Below are positions 1 through 5,491 of a DNA stretch of 6,248 nt, piece after piece. The notes beneath the pieces are model-generated. The model saw only the letters and a list, made by a program, of their open reading frames with translations. It did no database searches and had not been told where the DNA came from. This stretch comes from Syntrophomonadaceae bacterium (lineage in GTDB: Bacteria > Bacillota > Dethiobacteria > DTU022), in contig PWMM01000119.1 in assembly GCA_003558195.1 (NCBI GenBank), forward strand, positions 1-6,248. The letters are read 5' to 3'. The position numbers were made by a program, and so were the translations under genes. Every line of letters begins with the position of its first letter. Position 1 is the first letter of the stretch.

Positions 1-1001
1 CGTTCTATTGCCCCGGGAGCATCCTGCCCTGTTTTAAGATCAACACTGGGCAAAGGAGAAGCAAGGGTAGGAATAGGCTTCATAGCCAGCCTGATAATTA
101 ACTGTTCTCCATTAGTAATCCCACCCTCTATCCCGCCGGCCCGGTTGGAATGGCGACAGATACCTTTTTCATGGTTTACAGTTAGGGGATCATGAACCTT
201 CGACCCATGCTCTCTTGCAGAAGCAAAGCCAGTACCAATCTCTACCCCTTTTATTCCTTGAATACTAAAAAGAGCTCCGCCCAACCGTCCATCTAAACGC
301 CTATCCCAGTGAACATGGCTGCCCAAACCGGGAGGAACATCAGTAATTACCAGTTCAATTAAACCGCCCAGGGTATCACCTTCTGCTTTAGCCCGATCAA
401 TTTCGCCTGACATGGCTTTTTCAGCCTGAGCATCAGCGCAACGTAAGGGAGAGTTTTCTATCCTTTTAAACAAGGCAGGCAAATCCTCAGGACTAACCGG
501 AGAGCTGACAGCCCCAATAGCAGCTACATGGCTGAAAATTCTTAGGTTAAAATGCTCTATAAGAATCCTTCCAATGGTCCCCACAGCTACACGCATCGCT
601 GTTTCCCTGGCGCTGGAGCGCTCCAGCACCAGCCGTAAATCCTGGTGGTTATATTTCAGCCCTCCGGCCAGGTCAGCATGCCCGGGGCGAGGACGGGTCA
701 CTGTTTTTATTTCAGATGAAATAATACCCTCAGGCGCCATAACTTCTTGCCAGTTTTCCCAATCACGATTTTTAATTTGCAGGGTAATCGGGCTGCCAAT
801 AGTCCGGTTAAAACGCAATCCGGATAAAAATATCACCTCATCTTTTTCGATAGACATTCTCCCGCCTCGTCCATAACCGTGCTGCCGACGCTTAAGCTGG
901 TTATTTATCTTTTCACCGGCAATTTCCAGCCCGGCTGGCAATCCTTCAATTATCCCGGTCAAACAAGGCCCGTGTGATTCACCGGCGCTTAAAAAACGCA
1001 T
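1..1001 (-). CDS. aroC: Chorismate synthase, 5' part, end beyond left edge
   Basis: AroC converts 5-enolpyruvylshikimate-3-phosphate (the AroA product) to chorismate, the last shikimate-pathway step, using reduced FMN without net redox change. The window holds the first 333 codons of a protein usually 360-390 residues long, so only the C-terminus is missing. Motifs include RFLSAGESHGP (2-12) with conserved His10, RRQHGYGRGGRM (38-49) with FMN/substrate-binding arginines, TRPRPGHADLAG (102-113), the signature LERSSARETAMRVAVG (126-141), and NRAGGIEGGITNG (286-298), followed by MKPIPTL and PLPSVDLK near the edge. The third family signature (the R-S-D region) would lie past the edge. The ATG at 1001 is preceded by AAGGGGG (1017-1011) at a 9-nt spacing, and the conserved FLSAGESHG begins two residues on, so the start is secure. 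The first 23 bp lie inside the end of ogt in another frame. No disruption is seen. Confidence 0.97.
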   Translation of the reverse strand, partial: MRFLSAGESHGPCLTGIIEGLPAGLEIAGEKINNQLKRRQHGYGRGGRMSIEKDEVIFLSGLRFNRTIGSPITLQIKNRDWENWQEVMAPEGIISSEIKTVTRPRPGHADLAGGLKYNHQDLRLVLERSSARETAMRVAVGTIGRILIEHFNLRIFSHVAAIGAVSSPVSPEDLPALFKRIENSPLRCADAQAEKAMSGEIDRAKAEGDTLGGLIELVITDVPPGLGSHVHWDRRLDGRLGGALFSIQGIKGVEIGTGFASAREHGSKVHDPLTVNHEKGICRHSNRAGGIEGGITNGEQLIIRLAMKPIPTLASPLPSVDLKTGQDAPGAIE

Positions 1002-1488
1002 TATCATCAGCCCCCTTATGACCAGCTTCAAGTTCCAGCAACATCTGTTTCCAACCGGGTGGACCACTGAAACCGCCAATTTTTCCACCGCTGGCAACAA
1101 CCCGATGACAAGGAACAATGATGGGATGCCTGTTAGCTTTTAAGGCCTGACCTGCAGCACGCCAGGCCTTTGGCGAACCAGCCCGTTCCGCTGATTCCCG
1201 GTAAGTCCAAACCTCTCCATGTGGGATCTCTTTAATAGTGGAAAGGAGTTTTGCAGTAAAGGGTTGATAATAACTACTATCAAGAGGATAAGAGCTCCAG
1301 TCAATAATCTCGCCGCATAAATAACGCTTTAAATCATCCTCTAATGTTTCCCAAGGCAATTTGCGTAAAGGATACTGAGAGGTTGGTTCCTGGCCAGGGA
1401 AATAGATCCTGGCTAAAGCCTTACTATGAAATATAATCAAAAAAACGCCTTTTGGCGTATCAATGCGGTTAGAATATAGTCCAGACAA
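979..1488 (-). CDS. ogt: Methylated-DNA--[protein]-cysteine S-methyltransferase (O6-alkylguanine-DNA alkyltransferase)
   Basis: This is a suicidal DNA-repair protein that moves alkyl groups from O6-alkylguanine (and O4-alkylthymine) to its own cysteine. The 169-residue length is typical of Ogt/MGMT proteins lacking the Ada regulatory domain. The C-terminal DNA-binding and active-site domain is complete: IPHGEVWTYRESA (88-100) with base-flipping Tyr96, WRAAGQALKANRHP (109-122) with the helix-turn-helix arginine finger Arg110, PCHRV (126-130) with acceptor Cys127, GKIGGFSG (135-142), and LLELE (150-154) with Glu154 of the Cys-His-Glu network. The acceptor Cys shows it is a true alkyltransferase and not an alkyltransferase-like (ATL) protein, where Trp replaces it. 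The N-terminal domain (about 1-75) is less conserved. The start is TTG at 1488 with AAGGAG 8 nt upstream; the next in-frame Met is residue 149 and cannot be used. It lies 22 bp after hisJ, and its last 23 bp overlap aroC. Its presence in an amino-acid operon probably reflects co-transcription rather than a role in the pathway. Confidence 0.94.
   Translation of the reverse strand: MSGLYSNRIDTPKGVFLIIFHSKALARIYFPGQEPTSQYPLRKLPWETLEDDLKRYLCGEIIDWSSYPLDSSYYQPFTAKLLSTIKEIPHGEVWTYRESAERAGSPKAWRAAGQALKANRHPIIVPCHRVVASGGKIGGFSGPPGWKQMLLELEAGHKGADDNAFFKRR
1011..1017 (-). promoter_or_regulatory. Ribosome binding site of aroC inside the ogt coding end
   Basis: AAGGGGG on the minus strand lies 9 nt before the aroC ATG at 1001 and is wholly within the ogt reading frame, upstream of the ogt stop at 981-979. 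Translation of ogt would therefore run across the site, which may couple the two genes. Confidence 0.75.
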
Positions 1489-1496
1489 GTTAGATT

Positions 1497-1502
1497 CTCC
1501 TT
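1497..1502 (-). promoter_or_regulatory. Ribosome binding site supporting the TTG start of ogt
   Basis: AAGGAG on the minus strand lies 8 nt before TTG at 1488. An in-frame stop sits just upstream, and the next in-frame Met is far inside the protein, so this site and the TTG define the gene start. Confidence 0.85.
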
Positions 1503-1510
1503 TTCTTTAT

Positions 1511-2308
1511 TTAAAGCAATTGACTGGTTTTCTTCCTTTGTTGAAATCTTGTAAGGCTGCTGTACCCGGTTTGTTTTAGCAAGGTAACAGCTTCCGCAAA
1601 ATACCGGCCAACCTGATCAGGGGCATGGGCATCTGAACCAAGGGTAATATTGACCCCTTCTGCATTGCAAAGAGCCAAAAATTCCCGGTCAGGATAGAAT
1701 TCTCCAACAGGAGCATCTTTGCCGGCAGTATTCAACTCAAGGCAAGTGTCTGTCTCCCTTAGTAGTTTTGCCAGGGCCAGACGAATCGAATCAAAATTAG
1801 ATGCAGGCCGGTAACCAAATTTTTTTACTACATCAATATGGCCGATAATATCAAAAAGCCCGGACTTACAAGCCTGACTAACCAGTTCATAATATTGACG
1901 GTATATCCCTTCCAGATCTTTGTGTTTATAATCATCACGGTATACAGGGTGAGTAAAATCCCAATCTCCGATGAAGTGAATGGAGCCGATAACATAATCA
2001 AATTTAAACTTGTCTAGTAATTGATTTATTTTTTCTTCAGCTCCGGGCAGGTAATCTATCTCTATACCCAGTTTGATTGATATTTTTGAATTAAGATTCT
2101 TTAAAGCATTAACCTGGTTTATATAAATTTCAAGCTCATCAGGAAGCATTGTTACCTGCTTACGAGGTTCATAATCTAATAACCCGAGAGGAAAGTGATC
2201 AGCAAAGCCTACTTCATCAAGGCATTTTTTTTCTGCTTCGGCAATATATTCTTCCAGGGTCCCGGTGGCATGGCAACAACGGGCAGTATGCAGGTGATAA
2301 TCAATCAT
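1511..2308 (-). CDS. hisJ: Histidinol-phosphatase, PHP family
   Basis: This protein probably hydrolyses L-histidinol phosphate to histidinol, the step before HisD. It belongs to the PHP metal-dependent phosphatases, the type named HisJ (or HisK) in Bacillus and Lactococcus relatives; it is unrelated to the E. coli transport protein also called HisJ. The 265 residues show the PHP motifs in order: DYHLHTARCCHATG (3-16, His5 and His7), GFADHFPL (34-41, Asp37-His38), GIEIDY (81-86, Glu83), GSIHFIGDWDF (108-118, His111), DIIGHIDVVKKF (153-164, His157), ELNTAG (191-196) and GSDAHAPDQVGRYF (224-237, Asp226 and His228). The IHFIGDWDF and HIDVVKKF wording is characteristic of the histidinol-phosphatase branch, unlike PolX or other PHP proteins. 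The ATG at 2308 has GGAGG 7 nt upstream and overlaps hisI by 8 bp; an earlier in-frame start at 2338 would only add 10 unrelated residues. The his context strongly supports the substrate. Confidence 0.95.
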   Translation of the reverse strand: MIDYHLHTARCCHATGTLEEYIAEAEKKCLDEVGFADHFPLGLLDYEPRKQVTMLPDELEIYINQVNALKNLNSKISIKLGIEIDYLPGAEEKINQLLDKFKFDYVIGSIHFIGDWDFTHPVYRDDYKHKDLEGIYRQYYELVSQACKSGLFDIIGHIDVVKKFGYRPASNFDSIRLALAKLLRETDTCLELNTAGKDAPVGEFYPDREFLALCNAEGVNITLGSDAHAPDQVGRYFAEAVTLLKQTGYSSLTRFQQRKKTSQLL

Positions 2309-2687
2309 TATTTGTCCTCCGCTGTTTAAAACCGGCAAGGGTATTGAAAAAACATGAATAACGGCCGGTATGGCAAGCCAGGCCAGGCCCCAGGGGTATA
2401 ACCCTTACCAGTAAAGTGTCAGCATCACAGTCAGCATAAATAGATTGCAAAGCAAAATAATTGCCCGAAGTTTCACCTTTAACCCAGTATGCCTGCCGAC
2501 TACGGCTCCAAAAACAAACTTTACCGGTCTTCAGCGTACGGCTGATGGCTTCTTTATTCATATAGCCAACCATTAAAACAGCATCATTGCGATCATCCTG
2601 GATTACAGCAGGTAATAAGCCGTTTTGATCATATTTTAAGTTTTCAATTTCTAAAGGTTTGAGATTCTCTTTCTGGTTTTTTTCCAA
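2301..2687 (-). CDS. hisI: Phosphoribosyl-AMP cyclohydrolase (stand-alone HisI)
   Basis: HisI opens the adenine ring of phosphoribosyl-AMP to give ProFAR, step three of histidine synthesis, using zinc and magnesium. The protein has 128 residues, matching the single-domain form; there is no C-terminal HisE (PR-ATP pyrophosphatase) domain as in the fused HisIE of many bacteria. Visible signatures are VGYMNKEA (40-47), WSRSR (60-64), YWVKGETSGNYF (67-78), the metal-binding DCDAD block (86-90; Asp86, Cys87, Asp88, Asp90), and ACHTGRYSCF (104-113) with zinc-ligand Cys105 and Cys112. The start is a TTG at 2687, supported by GGAGG 7 nt upstream; the next in-frame Met is residue 39, which would cut into the conserved domain. 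The 3' end overlaps hisJ by 8 bp. It follows hisA after 52 bp of AT-rich sequence. Confidence 0.97.
   Translation of the reverse strand: MEKNQKENLKPLEIENLKYDQNGLLPAVIQDDRNDAVLMVGYMNKEAISRTLKTGKVCFWSRSRQAYWVKGETSGNYFALQSIYADCDADTLLVRVIPLGPGLACHTGRYSCFFNTLAGFKQRRTNND
2316..2320 (-). promoter_or_regulatory. Ribosome binding site fixing the hisJ start
   Basis: GGAGG on the minus strand stands 7 nt before the ATG at 2308, within the last codons of hisI. It selects the ATG directly before the conserved DYHLHT motif over the in-frame start 30 bp upstream. Confidence 0.85.
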
Positions 2688-2693
2688 AACTAA

Positions 2694-2700
2694 TCCTCCA
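2694..2700 (-). promoter_or_regulatory. Ribosome binding site supporting the TTG start of hisI
   Basis: The minus strand reads TGGAGGA, a near-perfect Shine-Dalgarno sequence. Its GGAGG (2699-2695) lies 7 nt before TTG at 2687. No ATG or GTG in the frame is near this distance, so the strong site decides the start. Confidence 0.85.
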
Positions 2701-2739
2701 ATTTATAGTTTATGGTTTTCATTTCTTTTTAAGTAAACT

Positions 2740-3459
2740 CTAAGCAAAGATACTCATAGCATCAGGGAGAGTTAACTGGTTTGAATAAAGGGCCTTTCCA
2801 ATAATAACTCCTTTAACCCGATTATTGTAAGGTCTTAGTGATAACAAGTCTTCCCTGGAAGAAATTCCTCCTGAAACGATAACTTGTAGTGAAGTTTGCT
2901 TAATAATATCTTCTAAGCCATCCAGAGAAGGGCCCTGCATGGTGCCATCTTTCTTAATATCAGTATAGATTATTTCTTTAACTCCCCACTGTTCTAAACG
3001 TAAGGCCAGTTCAACGGTCTCCACCGCTGATGACTCTGTCCACCCTTGTACTGCTACCTTTCCATCTCGAACATCTACACCAACCACTATGGAGTCTGAA
3101 AACTCTTGAATTAGTTTTTCTGTAAGCCGGGGATCTTTTATTGCTATTGTCCCAATAATGACCCTTGAGACACCGAGAGATATTGCTTTCTCCACCGCTT
3201 CTCTGGATCTAATACCACCGCCCAGTTGCAGGGGAATGTGAACATTATTTCCGATAGAGCCAACTACCTTTGCATTCTTTGAGAAACCGGTAAAAGCGCC
3301 ATCTAAATCGACTAAATGCAACATCCTGGCTCCAAGCTGTTCCCATTGCCGGGCTATTTCAACAGGATTATTACCATAAACCGTTTCTTTATTAGGATCT
3401 CCCTGGTATAGACGAACACATCGACCTTTTCTCAAATCTATGGCGGGTATGACCAGCAT
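2740..3459 (-). CDS. hisA: ProFAR isomerase (phosphoribosylformimino-5-aminoimidazole carboxamide ribotide isomerase)
   Basis: HisA is a (beta/alpha)8-barrel enzyme that performs the Amadori rearrangement of ProFAR to PRFAR, step four of the pathway. The protein has 239 residues, the usual length. It opens with MLVIPAIDLRKGRCVRL, placing the general-base Asp at position 8. The acid Asp129 lies in VGVDVRDGKVAVQGW (126-140). The phosphate-binding motifs GGGIR (80-84) and SGGIS (196-200) of the two half-barrels are present, as is TDIKKDGTMQGP (166-177). Asp8, the VQGW tryptophan (Trp140) and the GTMQGP form separate it from its paralogue HisF. The ATG at 3459 is chosen because the family begins there and GAGGTG (3471-3466) lies 6 nt upstream; the frame is open to an ATG at 3534 but that would add 25 unrelated residues inside hisB. 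The stop is TAG. The next gene, hisI, starts 52 bp on, and hisF is absent from this junction. Confidence 0.98.
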   Translation of the reverse strand: MLVIPAIDLRKGRCVRLYQGDPNKETVYGNNPVEIARQWEQLGARMLHLVDLDGAFTGFSKNAKVVGSIGNNVHIPLQLGGGIRSREAVEKAISLGVSRVIIGTIAIKDPRLTEKLIQEFSDSIVVGVDVRDGKVAVQGWTESSAVETVELALRLEQWGVKEIIYTDIKKDGTMQGPSLDGLEDIIKQTSLQVIVSGGISSREDLLSLRPYNNRVKGVIIGKALYSNQLTLPDAMSIFA

Positions 3460-3465
3460 CGTTTT

Positions 3466-3471
3466 CACCTC
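3466..3471 (-). promoter_or_regulatory. Ribosome binding site fixing the hisA start
   Basis: The minus strand reads GAGGTG 6 nt before the ATG at 3459, sharing bases with the hisB TGA stop (3472-3470). It decides in favour of the internal ATG over the upstream in-frame ATG at 3534, and suggests that ribosomes finishing hisB re-initiate on hisA. Confidence 0.85.
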
Positions 3472-4060
3472 ATTCAAGTTTACCCTTTGTGGAAAGGTAT
3501 TCATCATAGCCTTTAAGAAGAGTTGCTGCTTCATTTAAAGATCGGGCCGCTGCTTTAAATGCAGCTTCTATAACATGATGCTTGTTCTGTCCGTGATTTA
3601 AAACCAGGTGAAGGTTAAAACGCCCTTCATTAACAAAAGCCTGCCAGAATACTTCAAAAAGCTCAAGATCCATTTTCCCTACTTCACCAGGGGGAAGTGC
3701 AAGATCATAATGCAACCAGGGCCGCCCGGAAAGATCGGTTGCAGCAGTGATCAACGATTCATCCATGGGTGTAATGGTAAATCCATAACGCCTGATCCCT
3801 CGTTTGTCGCCCAGGGCTTCACTAAAGGTTCGTCCCAGGCATATTCCAATATCTTCAACCAGGTGGTGTGGATCAACTTCCAGGTCACCCTCTGCCCTGA
3901 TAGTTAAATCAAAAAACCCGTGTCGGCACCACAGGTCTAACATATGTTCAAGAAAGGGCAAGCCTGTTTTTAAGTCGCTTCTTCCATTACCATCAATATT
4001 CAGTTCTAATGAAATAACAGTCTCGTTTGTCCTTCTTTCAATCTTAGCCCTGCGGTTCAT
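3470..4060 (-). CDS. hisB: Imidazoleglycerol-phosphate dehydratase (stand-alone)
   Basis: HisB dehydrates imidazole glycerol phosphate to imidazole acetol phosphate, step six of histidine synthesis. At 196 residues it is the monofunctional form, with no N-terminal HAD phosphatase domain as found in the E. coli bifunctional HisB; the phosphatase role falls to the hisJ gene downstream. The two internally repeated metal-binding motifs are intact: DPHHLVED (63-70, His65-His66-x-x-Glu69) and NKHHVIEAAFKA (159-170, His161-His162-x-x-Glu165). Other family features are the PFLEHMLD block (35-42), RHGFFDL (46-52), GDKRGIRRYG (84-93), PMDESL (98-103) and DLSGRPW (109-115). The ATG at 4060 overlaps the hisD stop and has AGGAGG (4074-4069) 8 nt upstream. 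Its TGA stop is embedded in the hisA ribosome binding site and lies 10 bp before the hisA start. That leaves no room for hisH, which commonly sits at this junction. Confidence 0.98.
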   Translation of the reverse strand: MNRRAKIERRTNETVISLELNIDGNGRSDLKTGLPFLEHMLDLWCRHGFFDLTIRAEGDLEVDPHHLVEDIGICLGRTFSEALGDKRGIRRYGFTITPMDESLITAATDLSGRPWLHYDLALPPGEVGKMDLELFEVFWQAFVNEGRFNLHLVLNHGQNKHHVIEAAFKAAARSLNEAATLLKGYDEYLSTKGKLE

Positions 4061-5334
4061 TTTTTACGCCTCCTTAACAGCACAGACCTGGCGTGTGCTT
4101 CCAGACCCTCAGCCCGGGCCAGTGCCGCGATTTGGGGTGCTGATTGTGCCAATGCTTCCGACGTATAGCATAACACATGGGATCTCTTTATGAAATCACT
4201 TACACCAAGGGCAGATGCGTAACGCGCCGCCCCGGCGGTAGGAAGGACATGGTTTGAGCCAGCCCAGTAATCCCCCAGTGATTCAGGGCTGTAGGGGCCA
4301 ATGAAAACCGCTCCTGCAGAATTGATAAAATCTAAATATGACCAGGCATTTTCAAGGTGCAACTCCAGGTGTTCCGGGGCAATCTCATTTACTACCGGCC
4401 AGGCTTGATCTATCCCGGAAACAATAATAATTGCTCCCTGGTCTTGCAGGGATTGTTCGGCAATTTTTTTCCTGGGCAAGGTCATAATTTGCTCATCTAG
4501 ATTATTAACCACCTGCTGCGCCAAATCCTGGTCAGGTGTGATCAAGATTGATCGCGATAACGGATCATGTTCTGCCTGGGACAATAAATCAGCCGCCAGG
4601 TAAACCGGATCGGCAAGCCCATCAGCGACGATAACTATTTCACTGGGGCCAGCCAGCATATCTATACCGACTTGGCCAAACACTTCTTTTTTAGCCAGTG
4701 TTACATAGATGTTGCCCGGACCGACAATTTTTTGCACCGCCGGCACTGATTCTGTACCATAAGCAAGCGCAGCTACTGCCTGAGCGCCGCCAATCTTGAA
4801 AACAGCTGATGCGCCTGCTTCAGCAGCTGCAACCAGGGTAAGCGGATTTACCTTGCCGTCTTTGCCTGGCGGTGTACATAAATAAATATTTTTTACCCCG
4901 GCTACTTTAGCCGGTACTACTGTCATCAGCACCGAAGAAGGATAGGCGGCCGTACCACCAGGGATATAGGCTCCTACTGATTCAAGTGGCAAATAGCGCT
5001 GGCCTGCTATCCAACCGGGCCCGTTATCCCACCAGTTCTTCTCCAATTGATGGCTATGAAACCTGATAATGTTTTCTTTTGCCCCTTTAATAGCTTTTAT
5101 AAGCTCTTCAGGAACAGAGTCTTCAGCCTCTTTTTGTTCTTTAGTTCCAACTTCCAGCTGATCCAGATCGGCTTGATCAAACTGAAAAGTATAGTTTTTT
5201 AGAGCCCTATCGCCCCTGGTTCGAACTTCTTCTATAATTTTCAGGACCTGCTCTCTTTCTTTGGTGTAATCAACAATTGAAGGAAAAGAGCGGTTTTTTT
5301 GATATTGGCTGTAACTATAAACCGGTATAATCAT
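4057..5334 (-). CDS. hisD: Histidinol dehydrogenase
   Basis: HisD is the cytoplasmic, zinc-dependent, NAD-linked enzyme that oxidises L-histidinol to histidinal and then to L-histidine, the last two steps of the pathway. The 425-residue length is normal. Motifs in order are VGAYIPGG (120-127), KIGGAQAVAALAYG (180-193), the GPGNIYV stretch (205-211), AGPSE (228-232), LLSQAEHDP (250-258) with zinc ligands Gln253 and His256, EIAPEHLEL (317-325) with the catalytic Glu321-His322 pair, ESLGDYWAGSNHVLPT (351-366) with zinc ligand Asp355, and EGLEAHARS (409-417) with zinc ligand His414. All expected catalytic and metal-binding residues are therefore present. The ATG at 5334 is preceded by GGGAG (5345-5341) at a 6-nt spacing. 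The end overlaps hisB by 4 bp (ATGA), which indicates translational coupling. It is the first gene after the candidate promoter. The hisG gene that commonly precedes hisD is not here; aroA takes that place. Confidence 0.98.
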   Translation of the reverse strand: MIIPVYSYSQYQKNRSFPSIVDYTKEREQVLKIIEEVRTRGDRALKNYTFQFDQADLDQLEVGTKEQKEAEDSVPEELIKAIKGAKENIIRFHSHQLEKNWWDNGPGWIAGQRYLPLESVGAYIPGGTAAYPSSVLMTVVPAKVAGVKNIYLCTPPGKDGKVNPLTLVAAAEAGASAVFKIGGAQAVAALAYGTESVPAVQKIVGPGNIYVTLAKKEVFGQVGIDMLAGPSEIVIVADGLADPVYLAADLLSQAEHDPLSRSILITPDQDLAQQVVNNLDEQIMTLPRKKIAEQSLQDQGAIIIVSGIDQAWPVVNEIAPEHLELHLENAWSYLDFINSAGAVFIGPYSPESLGDYWAGSNHVLPTAGAARYASALGVSDFIKRSHVLCYTSEALAQSAPQIAALARAEGLEAHARSVLLRRRKK

Positions 5335-5414
5335 TATTATCTCCCGGGTGAAATATTCTTAAATCAATTTATTTCGAGCTTATATAGCGATCATAGTCTG
5401 GAAACAACAACCAT

Positions 5415-5443
5415 ATGTTAGCATAAGCGGCGGTTAAGGTCAA
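5415..5443 (-). promoter_or_regulatory. Candidate sigma-A-type promoter for the his-ogt-aroC operon
   Basis: In the 157-bp gap between aroA and hisD, the minus strand reads TTGACC (5443-5438), a 17-bp spacer, then TAACAT (5420-5415). This matches the vegetative consensus at 5 of 6 and 4 of 6 positions with ideal spacing. Transcription would start near 5408 and give a leader of about 70 nt before hisD. TATGAT and TATATA boxes lie further downstream in the same gap but lack a good -35 partner at the right distance. I saw no T-box signature and no leader peptide with a run of His codons, so the mode of regulation is not apparent. The call is by eye and has not been scored. Confidence 0.5.
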
Positions 5444-5491
5444 TTTAGCTAACACTACCTGGACAGCTTGGAGGCAAATTTTTTATGACTG

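Noticed and set aside
574..876. Plus-strand open stretch of 100 codons
   Set aside because: It lies wholly opposite aroC, has no family resemblance and its composition is that of an antisense shadow.
979..1488. Alkyltransferase-like (ATL) protein without catalytic activity
   Set aside because: The PCHRV motif keeps the acceptor cysteine (Cys127), which ATL proteins lack.
2309..2338. Longer hisJ starting at 2338
   Set aside because: The ATG at 2308 has GGAGG at the right spacing and lies directly before the PHP motif; the extension would be read through the ribosome binding site.
2149..2361. Plus-strand open stretch of 70 codons
   Set aside because: It is antisense to hisJ and the end of hisI, with no recognisable motif.
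2688..2739. Internal promoter or terminator, or a hisF remnant, between hisA and hisI
   Set aside because: The 52 bp are AT-rich and contain a TATAAA-like box, but no -35 partner at suitable spacing and no stable hairpin. The space is too short for a recognisable gene remnant.
3460..3534. Longer hisA with an ATG at 3534
   Set aside because: The extra 25 residues lie within hisB and are not part of the HisA fold; the ATG at 3459 has the ribosome binding site and the family N-terminus.
3608..4193. Two overlapping plus-strand open stretches (3608-3907 and 3804-4193)
   Set aside because: They are antisense to hisB and the end of hisD, overlap each other, and show no domain or credible start signal.
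5335..5491. T-box riboswitch or his leader-peptide attenuator upstream of hisD
   Set aside because: No AGGGTGGNACCGCG-type T-box sequence is present. The short frames in the gap, such as one of 14 codons beginning near 5424, contain no His codons, and there is no GC-rich hairpin followed by a T run.
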